Program-made: the position numbers and the translations under genes | Shown: one piece after another, positions 40,530 to 49,740 of the stretch | Layout of the letters: every line of letters begins with the position of its first letter | Numbering within the stretch: position 1 is the stretch's first letter | The notes under the pieces: generated by a model | Database searches by the model: none | Told to the model about the DNA's origin: nothing | The model's input: the letters and a program-made list of their open reading frames with translations, nothing else | Source of the DNA: Oscillospiraceae bacterium | GTDB lineage: Bacteria > Bacillota > Clostridia > Oscillospirales > SIG627 | Direction of reading: 5' to 3' | Assembly (NCBI GenBank): GCA_015063985.1 | Contig: SVTC01000002.1 | Location: forward strand, 1-64,000 | Length of the DNA stretch: 64,000 bases

Positions 40530-41779
40530 TTATCCGCCTCCTCGATGCCGTACATTCTATACATTTCTTCAATGTCGCTTTTGAATCTCTCCTCAAGAAG
40601 CTTATTGGAAAAAGAAAGCTCGGTTATTCTGCAAATAAAGGTACGTATCCAGGGAATCATCTCGCTTGTGTCGTAAACGTCAGCGGTAAAGCGGTAGGTA
40701 TTGCCGTCGATTTTCTCCACCTGCCCGATCCTTTTTTCACGCTCAAGTCTGCGAACGATATATTCTTCGTTATCCGCAAGCTTAACGGTAAATTCAACGT
40801 GCTCTGTATTCTCGTTGCCAAATCTGTCAAGCTTTGCAGTTACTCCCCACATTTTTGATTGCATGCCGTCAAGCTTTGACCTGTATTCATCAAAACGCAA
40901 AGCCTTCTCCATAAGCCTGACATCGGACAGGTAATCAACACGAAAGGATTTGATCGCTCTGAATTCGGGTTGGTACGCAACAAGATGCTGTCTGCCGTTT
41001 TGCACACTTATGAAAATACGAAGAGGGATCAATCTGTTTTCTCTGGGCTCCTCTGCTCGGCGGCTCTTATTTTTTACAACGATCATACGCTTTTCTCTCA
41101 TTGCTTTAAAAAGCGCCGCAATTACATCGCTATCCATAGCGGAAGTAATATAGTGGTGCTTGAACGTGAAACTGTCGTTTGTATCTTCCTGCTTATCAAG
41201 CAGAAAAGAACCTACAACACCACAGGGAGCAACCTCCGAATAAAAGTTAAGCACGTCGGTAATATCCGGCAACTCTACGTCTGCTGCACGGTGATACAGC
41301 ATTTTTCTCCCATCCTTGACACCTACGATAATACCTTGAGAAATATATTCATTCAGTTTCTTTCTCACTGTGGACTCGTCAAAAACCATCGGAGCTTCAA
41401 AGCCCTCCAAATACTCGTCGATCCTTTCAAGGATCTCCGGCAATGACAATACGACCTCCGATGAATGCAAAACGTCGAATAAAATAAAATGCAAGGTAAT
41501 GTCGCCATCGGTGAAGCTTTTAGCTTTAAAAGCCTTATAAAAGGGATTGTGGGTCGAAACTCGGCTATCAATGGAAATGAACACGTTTTTCCCTTCGTGA
41601 GTGCGGACAAAGCTCATATGGTCACCGAGCCAGCTCTCCATTCTGCGGCGCTCGTCGTCATAGGAGCGAGCGCTTTTTTTGTTGTATTCCTCACGGCTCT
41701 TGAAGCCGTATACATAAAATTCTCGCATATAGCTTCTTATTTTTTCAAAGTTTTTTATAAGCTCACTGTAGGATGACAA
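40526..41779 (-). CDS. WYL-domain protein (first of a pair)
   Basis: A 417-residue protein with an N-terminal winged-helix-like region (about 60-180, VRKKLNEYISQGIIVGVKDGRKMLYHR), a WYL domain (about 225-320, KAMREKRMIVVKNKSRRAEEPRENRLIPLRIFI, GRQHLVAYQPEFRAIKSFRVDYLSDVRL) and a C-terminal WCX-like extension (VEFTVKLADNEEYIVRRLEREKRIG). The TTG at 41779 is preferred because AGGAGG lies 8 nt upstream; a GTG at 41788 abuts that site. It probably regulates the downstream RNA array and TROVE-like gene in response to RNA damage (inference from known WYL partners). Confidence 0.82.
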   Translation of the reverse strand: MSSYSELIKNFEKIRSYMREFYVYGFKSREEYNKKSARSYDDERRRMESWLGDHMSFVRTHEGKNVFISIDSRVSTHNPFYKAFKAKSFTDGDITLHFILFDVLHSSEVVLSLPEILERIDEYLEGFEAPMVFDESTVRKKLNEYISQGIIVGVKDGRKMLYHRAADVELPDITDVLNFYSEVAPCGVVGSFLLDKQEDTNDSFTFKHHYITSAMDSDVIAALFKAMREKRMIVVKNKSRRAEEPRENRLIPLRIFISVQNGRQHLVAYQPEFRAIKSFRVDYLSDVRLMEKALRFDEYRSKLDGMQSKMWGVTAKLDRFGNENTEHVEFTVKLADNEEYIVRRLEREKRIGQVEKIDGNTYRFTADVYDTSEMIPWIRTFICRITELSFSNKLLEERFKSDIEEMYRMYGIEEADK

Positions 41780-41815
41780 AGCACTCACCTCCTTACGTTT
41801 TTTCGTCGGCTTTTA

Positions 41816-42571
41816 TCAAATATAAAGTTTATTCTGCTTTCTTTCTCGGCAGGGCTCGCGAAGGCGCTCGGCAAGAGCCTTTATAAGCTCGGGGGAATTT
41901 TGCCTTGCTCCCTTGGGGCAAATGCTTACGCAGTGCATACAGGAAAAGCATTTGTCCTTATCCACGGTCTTAACGTTTTGTACCGGGATCGCCTCCACGG
42001 GGCAGGACAACGCGCATTTTTTGCAATCCACACAGCCATCACCAACCAAAAGACTCATAGCCGACGGCTTAAACTCTCTGTATGGACGCTTGCCCGGAAG
42101 CTCGGGAGCCGACAGATCGTTATTCTCCAGCTTTGCTGCAAGCTTTTTTGCAAGCTCCAAAAGCTCCGATTCATCCTCTGAGTCGGGTCTGCCCGCGCCG
42201 TATTCTCTGACCAGGGAATGCTCGGCAACCGCCTCCACGCCCCCGATCACCTTAAATCCCGCCGCACTTGCAAGATCGTACATCTCCAAAAGAGTATCGT
42301 CAACGGCACGGTTACCGAAGACCGCGGCTATCACCGCTCTTGTGCCGTTGGCACTTAAGGCACTAAACCTCCTTGCGGCTATATCCGGCACTCTTCCTCC
42401 GAAGGCGGGAAGGGATATAACGGCAAGGTCTTCGCTTTCGAGACGGCAGTCTATTACCTGCCTTTTTATCAGGTCGATCCTCTTATACTCCTTTGACAGA
42501 GCATCGGATAAAATATCTCCCACCCTTTTTGTGCCTCCGGTGGGGCTGAAATATATATTATAAACCGCCAT
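41816..42571 (-). CDS. EFR1-family ferrodoxin (flavodoxin-like domain plus two 4Fe-4S clusters)
   Basis: A 251-residue protein. The N-terminal flavodoxin-like domain (about 1-150) has the FMN phosphate loop FSPTGGTKRV. The C-terminal ferredoxin domain (about 180-235) has two Cys clusters, CVDCKKCALSCP and CFSCMHCVSICP. It is a small cytoplasmic electron carrier common in Clostridia. The ATG at 42571 has GGAGG six bases upstream and overlaps the TIGR04076 gene by 14 bases. Link to the RNA locus is by position only. Confidence 0.9.
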   Translation of the reverse strand: MAVYNIYFSPTGGTKRVGDILSDALSKEYKRIDLIKRQVIDCRLESEDLAVISLPAFGGRVPDIAARRFSALSANGTRAVIAAVFGNRAVDDTLLEMYDLASAAGFKVIGGVEAVAEHSLVREYGAGRPDSEDESELLELAKKLAAKLENNDLSAPELPGKRPYREFKPSAMSLLVGDGCVDCKKCALSCPVEAIPVQNVKTVDKDKCFSCMHCVSICPKGARQNSPELIKALAERLREPCRERKQNKLYI

Positions 42572-42878
42572 TCTCTTCCTCCAAGACCTCAAGATAAAAG
42601 CTTACGGGACGAAATCCGTCGTTGCAGGAGATCATCGCCGAGTGCGGATCCTTCATCCAGCCATCGTAAATATCCTCAGCGCCGTAACCAAGAGCCATCA
42701 CAAAGGGAGAAATACTGTCCCAGGCGCTGCTGCAAAAGCCATCGGGCTTTTCCCAGGCCTTGCAGATAAACTCCTGCCCCTCCTCCATATCGCAGGCGTG
42801 CTCGATGGGATTCTCGTATTTTTCAATAAGATCGTCATAACGTGCCTTACGCACGACCGTGATTTTTATCTTCTTCAT
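42558..42878 (-). CDS. TIGR04076 family protein
   Basis: A 106-residue protein with the family pattern: KITVVRKARYDDLIEKY near the start, C-x-MEEGQEFI, then CSSAWDSISPFVMALGYG, followed by CNDGFRPVSFYLE. Conserved cysteines suggest metal or redox chemistry, but no function is known. It often accompanies flavodoxin/ferredoxin-type proteins, as here with EFR1, which it overlaps. Four bases separate it from the macro-domain gene. Confidence 0.85.
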   Translation of the reverse strand: MKKIKITVVRKARYDDLIEKYENPIEHACDMEEGQEFICKAWEKPDGFCSSAWDSISPFVMALGYGAEDIYDGWMKDPHSAMISCNDGFRPVSFYLEVLEEENGGL

Positions 42879-42881
42879 ATT

Positions 42882-43889
42882 CTACGCTCCAAGCAGACTC
42901 TGATCAAAGGCAAACAGAGCCTTGTTTATTTCAAATACGTCGTAAATGCCTCTGCTGATAAAATATTCGATGATAATATCAAACTTATTACTGCGTGAAA
43001 GGGCAAAGCCCGCCTTTTTCAGCATATCCTCGGTCTCGGTAAGGGAAAGCTCCAAGGATATGGCAAAGGCAATGGCGGTAGGCTTGCTGGGCTTATAGTT
43101 GACGTCACTGCGGATCTTTGAAAAAAGCTTTCTGTCTATGTTTGCCTTTTTGTAGCACTGTGCATCGGTCATTCCCTTTTCATCTATCTTTCTCAGAAGC
43201 ATCTGTGAAAAGCTTTCATCCATCCTCTTTAGCTTTGCACTAAGCTCGTCCTCCGGTGGCATCGGGCATTGGCAGGGCATCGGTGCACTGTCCAAGGCCT
43301 CCGAGGCAAAGGGCATTGCCCTGTTCATCCTCATTCTCTCGCGGCAGTGATCCGTGTGCTCCTCGGCGTAATTATCGTCGATATACTGTGCTATATCGGA
43401 AAAAAGCTTCTCGCCGATCATAAAGGACGCCTTATCAAAGATGACTATATACACGGTCATTTCATTTCCAAGAAGAAAATCTCCTATAACGTCAACGGCA
43501 ACCTTCAAGGCCTGATCCTTGGGATAGCCGTATACCCCCGAGGAGATCAGGGGAAAGGCTACGGTCTTGCATCCCTTCTTTTTTGCCATCGCCAAGGAAT
43601 TGCGGTAGCAGGATTCAAGCAGCTCCCTTTCGTTGCTCCTTCCGTCCACGTAAACGGGACCCACCGTATGTATAACGTATTTTGCGCTCAAGCGGTAAGC
43701 GCCGGTGATCTTGGCCTCGCCGGTCTTACACCCGCCCAGTTTTCTGCACTCGGCAAGAAGTCCGTCGCCCGCGGCACGGTGAATAGCGCCGTCTACCCCT
43801 CCGCCACCCAAAAGAGAGCTGTTGGCGGCATTTACAATGGCATCCACCTTCATCTTGGTTATATCGTTTCTCACTATTTCAAGAGGCAT
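42882..43889 (-). CDS. Macro-domain protein with C-terminal helical (HTH-like) domain
   Basis: A 335-residue protein. Residues 1-175 are a macro domain binding ADP-ribose or its derivatives ([52 protein letters not shown]). The family removes ADP-ribose or acetyl groups, and some members act on Appr-1''-phosphate from RNA repair. After an acidic/Met-rich linker, residues about 215-335 form an all-helical domain ([33 protein letters not shown]). This fusion recurs in Firmicutes but its role is unclear. GGAGGG precedes the ATG. First gene of a same-strand run reaching the WYL pair. Confidence 0.88.
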   Translation of the reverse strand: MPLEIVRNDITKMKVDAIVNAANSSLLGGGGVDGAIHRAAGDGLLAECRKLGGCKTGEAKITGAYRLSAKYVIHTVGPVYVDGRSNERELLESCYRNSLAMAKKKGCKTVAFPLISSGVYGYPKDQALKVAVDVIGDFLLGNEMTVYIVIFDKASFMIGEKLFSDIAQYIDDNYAEEHTDHCRERMRMNRAMPFASEALDSAPMPCQCPMPPEDELSAKLKRMDESFSQMLLRKIDEKGMTDAQCYKKANIDRKLFSKIRSDVNYKPSKPTAIAFAISLELSLTETEDMLKKAGFALSRSNKFDIIIEYFISRGIYDVFEINKALFAFDQSLLGA

Positions 43890-43918
43890 ACTGTCCCTCC
43901 AAAATCATTACTGTATTT

Positions 43919-43946
43919 ATTATAACATATATTTACTATTTTTCAA
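43919..43946 (-). promoter_or_regulatory. Promoter of the macro/EFR1/WYL run
   Basis: On the minus strand TTGAAA (43946-43941), 16-bp spacer, TATAAT (43924-43919). Confidence 0.65.
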
Positions 43947-43984
43947 CTGTCTTTATTTTGCATATATCACTATAAGAAATTTTG

Positions 43985-44013
43985 TTTACTTTTTTGGTTT
44001 TTTTTGCTATAAT
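43985..44013 (+). promoter_or_regulatory. Promoter of the DUF554 gene
   Basis: TTTACT (43985-43990), 17-bp spacer, TATAAT (44008-44013). Confidence 0.6.
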
Positions 44014-44046
44014 ACCCTTAGCAAAAGCAAAAGGAAAGTGAAAAGA

Positions 44047-44775
44047 ATGTACGGACTCGGTACTGTTATAAACGCAGCCGCCATCGTAGCCGGCGGTCTG
44101 ATAGGTATGCTTTTCGGAAGATTTATCGGCGAAAGGCACCGCGACTCCCTTTGCAAGGCCTGCGGACTTTCGGTGATATTTATCGGGGCGGCGGGGGCTC
44201 TTAAGGGAATGCTGTCCGTGGTGGACGGCAAGGTGGTCTACGGCGGAGATTTTCTGATGATAGGATGTCTGTGTCTGGGTGCACTGATAGGGGAAATAAT
44301 AAACATTGAAGGCGGCTTTGAAAAATTCGGTCAGTGGCTGAAGCAGAAAACTCACAGCACCAAGGATACGAGGTTTATCGACGGCTTTGTTAACGCCTCC
44401 TTCACCGTATGCATAGGCGCCATGGCGATAGTGGGCTCGATCAACGACGGTCTCTACGGCGATTGTACGGTCCTGGTAACAAAGGCCATTCTGGACTTTA
44501 TAATAATTATGATAATGGCGGCGTCTATGGGCAAGGGGGCGGTATTCTCGGCTATCCCCGTAGCAATACTGCAGGGCGGAGTCACAGCCCTCTCCCTTCT
44601 GATAAAGCCAATAATGACCCCAACCGCTCTTTTGTACCTTTCGGTGATCGGTAACATTTTGATCTTTTGCGTGGGCATAAATCTGGTCTTCGGCAAAAAA
44701 ATAAAGGTGGCAAATCTGCTTCCGTCGATAATCCTTGCCGTTGCCTGTGCCTTTATCCCCATAAAATTCATCTGA
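44047..44775 (+). CDS. DUF554 family membrane protein
   Basis: A 242-residue polytopic membrane protein with about seven hydrophobic segments. The family signature opens it (GLGTVINAAAIVAGGLIGMLFG). FVNASFTVCIGAMAIVGSINDGLYGD, very typical of DUF554/YdfK proteins, lies mid-chain. Transport function is suspected but unproven for the family. AAAGGAAAG precedes the ATG. It stands alone between two divergent or convergent minus-strand operons. Confidence 0.9.
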   Translation: MYGLGTVINAAAIVAGGLIGMLFGRFIGERHRDSLCKACGLSVIFIGAAGALKGMLSVVDGKVVYGGDFLMIGCLCLGALIGEIINIEGGFEKFGQWLKQKTHSTKDTRFIDGFVNASFTVCIGAMAIVGSINDGLYGDCTVLVTKAILDFIIIMIMAASMGKGAVFSAIPVAILQGGVTALSLLIKPIMTPTALLYLSVIGNILIFCVGINLVFGKKIKVANLLPSIILAVACAFIPIKFI

Positions 44776-44872
44776 CAAAATGAGCTATACCCTGCTTGAT
44801 CTCAAGATACTCGGCTCCTGCGCAGGCACGGATACAAGCCTTTAACCTGAATATATCCCAACAAATAAATAT

Positions 44873-44919
44873 CCTCGGGAATGCTTAAAAAGTAAAATTT
44901 GCGCATCCCGAGGTTTTTT
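44873..44919. terminator. Terminator between DUF554 and nagA
   Basis: cctcggga..tgc pairs with gcgcatcccgagg, followed by TTTTTT on the plus strand. It lies at the converging ends of the DUF554 gene and nagA. Confidence 0.7.
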
Positions 44920-46073
44920 CAGTTAAGCCTAAGCACCCTTTCCCCGCGGGAAAAGACCTCCTTGACTCTTATATCCTCATCAAAGACAACAAGGTCGGCA
45001 TCCATACCTTCCGCTATCCTGCCCTTTGTCTTCAAGCCCATAAGCCTTGCCGGAACCAAGGTCATCATCTTCACCGCATCGATAAGGGATATGCCCGCCT
45101 GCTTTGCGGCAACGCGGATCAATCTGTCGGCGGTGGCAATGCTTCCCGCAAAGGCACTTCTGTCAGGCAGCTTGCATACTCCGTCCTCGATTATAAATTC
45201 CGTGTTCTGCATAAAGCCGTGAGTCTCTTCTGTACCCGCCAAGGAAAGACTGTCGGTAACGAGGATCATTCTGTCCGAGCCCTTTATTTTATAGATAAGC
45301 CTGATAAGCTCCGGAGGTAAGTGCTTACCGTCACAGATTATCTCCACGTACATATCGTCAAGAAGGAATGCCGTTTCGATAACACCAAGCCTTCTGAAGC
45401 CGTGATCGCGGGTCACTGTGGAGGTGCAGGAATACAAATGGGTAACGAGTCTGCAGCCATTATCAAAGGCACGAAGCATATCGCCGTAAACGGCATCGGT
45501 ATGACCCGCACTTGCAAGAATGCCGTGATCTCTTAAGGTCTTGGCAAGCTCTTCCCCCTCGTCATTCTCGGGAGCGTAGGTCCATCTGGCAATAATGGAG
45601 GCGTGCTTTTCTATAAAAGGAAGGTACTCCTGCTTTTTTGGAGGAGTGATAAAGGCAGGGCATTGAGCCCCCGCCTGCTTTGCGGAAAGATAGGGTCCCT
45701 CCATATGGGCTCCGATAACGGTGCCCTTCACCCTATCATCCTTCATGGCAAGCCCTATGTTCTTCGCCGCCGCCTCCATAACGTCAAAGCTGTCCGCGGA
45801 TACGGTGGGGCAAATAGAGGTAGTGCCGTGAGCCAAATGGAAATTGCAGGCATTAACAACGTCCTCCAAGCTGCCCTCAAAGGGATATCCTCCGCCGCCG
45901 TGGGTATGAATATCGATAAAGCCCGCACTGAGATAAGAGCCCGTAAAGTCGTATTCCTCCTCGGCGGAATGCTTCTCTGTGCCGAGCTTTACTATTTTTC
46001 CGTCATTGACGTATAAATAGCCGTCAAAAACAGAGTCCGAAAGGATTATCTTATCGCACCTTATCCTTTTCAC
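44919..46073 (-). CDS. nagA: N-acetylglucosamine-6-phosphate deacetylase
   Basis: A 384-residue amidohydrolase that converts GlcNAc-6-P to GlcN-6-P and acetate. Metal-site motifs are visible: FIDIHTHGGGGYPFEG, the Glu of AHMEGPYLS, the later SAGHTDA, THLYSCTS and the catalytic Asp of LVTDSLSLAG. The start is GTG, overlapping the nagB stop (GTGA). Last gene of the amino-sugar operon. Confidence 0.95.
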   Translation of the reverse strand: MKRIRCDKIILSDSVFDGYLYVNDGKIVKLGTEKHSAEEEYDFTGSYLSAGFIDIHTHGGGGYPFEGSLEDVVNACNFHLAHGTTSICPTVSADSFDVMEAAAKNIGLAMKDDRVKGTVIGAHMEGPYLSAKQAGAQCPAFITPPKKQEYLPFIEKHASIIARWTYAPENDEGEELAKTLRDHGILASAGHTDAVYGDMLRAFDNGCRLVTHLYSCTSTVTRDHGFRRLGVIETAFLLDDMYVEIICDGKHLPPELIRLIYKIKGSDRMILVTDSLSLAGTEETHGFMQNTEFIIEDGVCKLPDRSAFAGSIATADRLIRVAAKQAGISLIDAVKMMTLVPARLMGLKTKGRIAEGMDADLVVFDEDIRVKEVFSRGERVLRLN

Positions 46074-46840
46074 TGTACGTCTCCTATCAGCGCACTGCTG
46101 TCGGGATCAAGATAGAGAGCAGCGTTTTCGTGGAGACGAAGCACGGTTGCGGGGCAATGCTCGCCGATCTCGCCGCAAAGGGTATCTCTTACCGCCTTAG
46201 CCTTGGTTGCGGCAGGTACTATGCAAAACAGCCTTCCTCCTCCGAAAAGAGTGGGTACGGTAAGGGTGATAGCGGTCTTGGGAACAAGCTCAATGGAAGC
46301 AAAGCAACCGTCGTGCACCTGCTGATTGCGGCACACCTCGTCAAGCTCAACGGTCTTTACCGCCTTGGGATCCTTAAAATCCGCCACGGGAGGATCGTTA
46401 AAGGCTATATGTCCGTTTTCGCCTATTCCCATAACCACGATATCGGTGGGATACTCCCTTAAAAGCTCACTGTATCGCATACACTCCGCTTGGGCATCAA
46501 GTGCGGTGATATCTATGTAGAAAACCTTCTTAAAATCACAAAGCCCGAACAAATGCTCCTTAAGGAAATTACCGAAGCCCTGAGGAGCATCGGCGGAAAG
46601 ACCTATATATTCATCCATATGGAAAGCATTTATTCTGTTCCAGGCTATATCCTTGTCCGCCGCCAAAGCTGCAAGCACCTCGTTTTGTGAGGGTGCCGCG
46701 GCAAAGATCATATTCACACATTCCTTTTTCTCCAGCAGCTCCAGAATACAAGCCTTGATATCCGAAGCGGCGGCCTTTCCCATTTCGCTTCTCGTGTTAT
46801 ATATCTGTACCGCCAGGCGGTCCTTTTTTATAAGCTTCAT
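46070..46840 (-). CDS. nagB: Glucosamine-6-phosphate deaminase
   Basis: A 256-residue enzyme converting GlcN-6-P to fructose-6-P and ammonia. NagB/SugP isomerase motifs are present: FHMDEYIGL, VMGIGENGHIAFNDPP with the catalytic Asp/His region, and ALTVPTLF-like TLTVPTLFGG. It overlaps the upstream isomerase stop (ATGA) and the downstream nagA start, giving strict coupling. Confidence 0.94.
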   Translation of the reverse strand: MKLIKKDRLAVQIYNTRSEMGKAAASDIKACILELLEKKECVNMIFAAAPSQNEVLAALAADKDIAWNRINAFHMDEYIGLSADAPQGFGNFLKEHLFGLCDFKKVFYIDITALDAQAECMRYSELLREYPTDIVVMGIGENGHIAFNDPPVADFKDPKAVKTVELDEVCRNQQVHDGCFASIELVPKTAITLTVPTLFGGGRLFCIVPAATKAKAVRDTLCGEIGEHCPATVLRLHENAALYLDPDSSALIGDVQ

Positions 46841-47685
46841 ATTTTCATCAACTCCCTGAATTTATTCACCGCGTCCTCAAAGGCGGTCTTTTCATCCGAG
46901 TATTTATACGGATTGTCAAAGGAACGTCCCACAAGAGCGTTCAATCCCGAGAAGGTCTGCAGATGAGGCTCCAAGGATACGAAGAAATCCTTCTCGCTGT
47001 AAAGGCTGTGGGCGTTGAGTATTTCCTTTATTGCCGCATCACCCTTGCCCGGCGGCACGATGGCACCCTGACCGAGAGCATCCTTGATATGGAAATAGGC
47101 AATATCCTTTTTCAAAAGCTCATAGGCCTCGGGATAGGGCGATACCCCCTCCAAAACAAAGTTGCCCATATCGAAAACACACTTCAGCTCTCCGCCGAAG
47201 CTATCCAGAAGCTCACGGCATCTTACGGGGGTGTCACCGTAGATCTTCGCCTCGTTCTCGTGGCACAGGGTAACGGGATAACTGCGGGCGGCTTCAATAA
47301 GCTTACCAAGCTCATCCACCACCGCATCCTTCATTTTTGTGATATCCTCACCGACGGGGGCATAAAAGCTGAATACTCTGATAAATTCGGCGCCCATATA
47401 CTCCGCCAATTCAAATATCCTCTTTGCGGTGTCAAGATGCTCTCTAAGGTCGCCGTCAAGCTTTATCTTGCCAAGGGGCGAGCCGATGGCGGATACCTTT
47501 ATTCCGTAATGCTCCAGCATTCTCTTGGCTTCGCCGACCTGCTCGGCAGTAAGAGCGGATACGTTTATCTTGTTTAAAAATCGCAGCTCAACGTGGCTGA
47601 TACCGAAGCCTCTCATTCCCCGGAGCTGTTTTTCAAAGGAGGGATCGTATTCGTCGGAAAATGCAGACAGGACCAACGAGCTCAT
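46837..47685 (-). CDS. Sugar phosphate isomerase/epimerase (TIM barrel) of the amino-sugar operon
   Basis: A 282-residue xylose-isomerase-like TIM-barrel protein (AFSDEYDPSFEKQLRGMRGFGISHVELR; then CHENEAKIYGDT, VFDMGNFVLEG, HIKDALG and LEPHL supply the metal-binding Glu, Asp, His and Glu). It is distinct from the protein at 850-1746. Placed after two Gfo/Idh dehydrogenases and before NagB/NagA, it may catalyse an isomerisation, or an elimination on a keto-sugar intermediate, in amino-sugar use (inference). Overlaps both neighbours by four bases. Confidence 0.85.
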   Translation of the reverse strand: MSSLVLSAFSDEYDPSFEKQLRGMRGFGISHVELRFLNKINVSALTAEQVGEAKRMLEHYGIKVSAIGSPLGKIKLDGDLREHLDTAKRIFELAEYMGAEFIRVFSFYAPVGEDITKMKDAVVDELGKLIEAARSYPVTLCHENEAKIYGDTPVRCRELLDSFGGELKCVFDMGNFVLEGVSPYPEAYELLKKDIAYFHIKDALGQGAIVPPGKGDAAIKEILNAHSLYSEKDFFVSLEPHLQTFSGLNALVGRSFDNPYKYSDEKTAFEDAVNKFRELMKI

Positions 47686-48563
47686 CTATCCCCCTCCGAT
47701 CTCCTATAGCTTATCTTCTCCTCGCAGCCGCTTTTCAGCGAGCGCTCAATGGCGTTCATAATAAAAACCGGAGAGATGAACTCATCGTAGCTTATATTCT
47801 GCTTTCCTCCGCAGAGAAGCTGATAAAACTCGTTGAACTCTCTGTAAAACCACTCCTTGGTATTGGGGATCTCATAGCCCGTGGATGCGGTCTCGGACAT
47901 ACGTGAGGCAAAATACACGTAGTTTTTATCACAGAAAAGTCCTACGCAATCGTAGTCCTCATAATGGAAGAGCACGTGGATCTGTTGGCCGTTCTGCCTT
48001 GCGGTGACGGAAATAGGAAATCTGCCGAAGATCTCACATACCATCTCCACAAGGTGCTGGGCGTAGAAATAAAATCCGCCGTATGCATTCTCTGCCTGAT
48101 ATGGAGCTCTGATAAATCCGCCGAGAGTCTTGCCTCCAAGCTCGGTCTCAGCTTCCTCTTTTAGCTTTTTTACAAAATCATCCTGCTTTAAGGAAGATCC
48201 TCCGCAGATGCGTATTCCCTTTTGGGAAAGACGGTCCATAAAGCACAGCGCCTCATCCTCCTTTACGGTGATGGGCTTATCTATAAACATAGGTATCCCG
48301 CTTTCAATGTAAGGCTCGGCGTACTTATAATGATTGTCTCCGTGGCGCGCGGTGATAACAAGTCCGTCGATCTTTCCCACCGCGTCGGTATAGTCTGCCA
48401 TAACGGGAACCGAATATTTATCCTGCAGCTTTTTTGCCGCCGCTTCGTCGTCACTGTAGACGCCGACCACCTCTACGTCGGAAAACTCCTTCATTTCCCT
48501 TACGGCGGTCAGAAAGGCGTTGGCGTGGGAGTTTTCACATCCCAATATAGCGATCCTTTTCAT
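47682..48563 (-). CDS. Gfo/Idh/MocA-family oxidoreductase
   Basis: A 293-residue NAD(P)-dependent dehydrogenase. The N-terminal Rossmann fold (about 1-120) starts IAILGCENSHANAFL, a variant of GxGxxG with Cys-Glu-Asn, and contains FIDKPIT, the EKP-like motif with Asp in place of Glu. The C-terminal domain is substrate-binding. Slightly short for the family (usually 330-380). It may work on glycosides by transient oxidation. Its stop overlaps the isomerase start. Confidence 0.85.
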   Translation of the reverse strand: MKRIAILGCENSHANAFLTAVREMKEFSDVEVVGVYSDDEAAAKKLQDKYSVPVMADYTDAVGKIDGLVITARHGDNHYKYAEPYIESGIPMFIDKPITVKEDEALCFMDRLSQKGIRICGGSSLKQDDFVKKLKEEAETELGGKTLGGFIRAPYQAENAYGGFYFYAQHLVEMVCEIFGRFPISVTARQNGQQIHVLFHYEDYDCVGLFCDKNYVYFASRMSETASTGYEIPNTKEWFYREFNEFYQLLCGGKQNISYDEFISPVFIMNAIERSLKSGCEEKISYRRSEGDR

Positions 48564-48585
48564 AACAAAGCTCCTCTTGCGATCT

Positions 48586-49656
48586 TCAGTATTTAAGTGA
48601 AAGGGGATTATCGGCGTGGACCTTTTCCACCACGGAGATTATCTCGGCAGCCATCTTGGCAGTCACGGTCATTTCCTTTCCCTTAGCAAGCTTTTCATAA
48701 AGCTGCTTATAGAGCATAGCGGTTCCGATATCAAAGGCGTTTCCTTCAAATTCTCCCGATTCACTGTGCTTTACAAGCTTCTCGGAGCAATAAGCGGGAT
48801 CGCCGTTCTCCTTTTGCAGGAATTTTTCCTCAACGGGGCGCTCGGGATTTTCCCCGTCCACGATATAGGTCATCTCGTAAGCCCCGGGCTTTGTCTTAAA
48901 GGTGCCCTTAGTGCCCTGGATCTTTATATTGTAATCGGAATATGCATCCATGGAGGATATTTCAACGTCTACGAGAGGCTTATTGGGGGCGGTTATGAGG
49001 ATCTTTGCGTAATCGTCGGCATCTCCGCTGGTAAGAGCTCTGTCAAGCTTGCTGTAGACCACCCTTGCCTCCTTGTCGAAATCCAAAAATCCCAGTGCCA
49101 TTCCTATGGGATGGGGACCCGTGTTATAGGTAGAGCCTGCGCATTTCTTTTGCAGAGTCTGCCAGTCCCAACGGCGTGCAAAGCCGTTATAACGGATGCT
49201 GATCTGCTTTATATCACCAAGCTTACCGGATTTTGTAAGCTCGTATGCAAATTCATAAAACGGAGCAAGGAAGGTCTGCTGGAACACCGCAAGAACAAGC
49301 CCCTTATCCTCGGCTATCTTCATAAGCTCCTCGCACTCATATCTTGTTCTGGCAAAGGGCTTTTCCACGAGCACGTTCTTGCCGTGCAAAAGAAGCTCCT
49401 TGGTAATGGGATAGTGCATCTGGGAATAGGCGGAGTTGACCACAAGGTCTATATCCTCAAGCTCCAGAAGCTCTCTGTAGTCACAAAAGGTCTTGCAGCC
49501 CTCGTACAATTTCTCCGCAACGCTTCTGCGGTATTCATCCTCATCCACAACGTATTTTACGTTATAGTATTTGTTGTCGTCACTGCAGTAATAGGCGCCG
49601 TGGATATCCTTTCCGCTTCTGCCCTGACCGATAATGGCAAGATTGAGTTTTTTCAT
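48586..49656 (-). CDS. Gfo/Idh/MocA-family oxidoreductase
   Basis: A 356-residue dehydrogenase with a canonical Rossmann start (LAIIGQGRSGKDIHG), the catalytic LVEKPFARTRYE segment and GTKGTFKTKPG in the C-terminal domain. The start is ATG 49656; an in-frame ATG at 49674 lies upstream but the GAAGGGG site suits 49656. First gene of the operon divergent from the AraC regulator. It shares the operon with a second, distinct Gfo/Idh protein, suggesting an oxidise-then-reduce pathway. Confidence 0.88.
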   Translation of the reverse strand: MKKLNLAIIGQGRSGKDIHGAYYCSDDNKYYNVKYVVDEDEYRRSVAEKLYEGCKTFCDYRELLELEDIDLVVNSAYSQMHYPITKELLLHGKNVLVEKPFARTRYECEELMKIAEDKGLVLAVFQQTFLAPFYEFAYELTKSGKLGDIKQISIRYNGFARRWDWQTLQKKCAGSTYNTGPHPIGMALGFLDFDKEARVVYSKLDRALTSGDADDYAKILITAPNKPLVDVEISSMDAYSDYNIKIQGTKGTFKTKPGAYEMTYIVDGENPERPVEEKFLQKENGDPAYCSEKLVKHSESGEFEGNAFDIGTAMLYKQLYEKLAKGKEMTVTAKMAAEIISVVEKVHADNPLSLKY

Positions 49657-49740
49657 TGGCGTTTTCCCCTTCAAGCTTTAATTTGAGTCTATTATAAAAT
49701 ATTCTTTTTGAAAAGAAAATGGCATAAACTGCATATTAGA

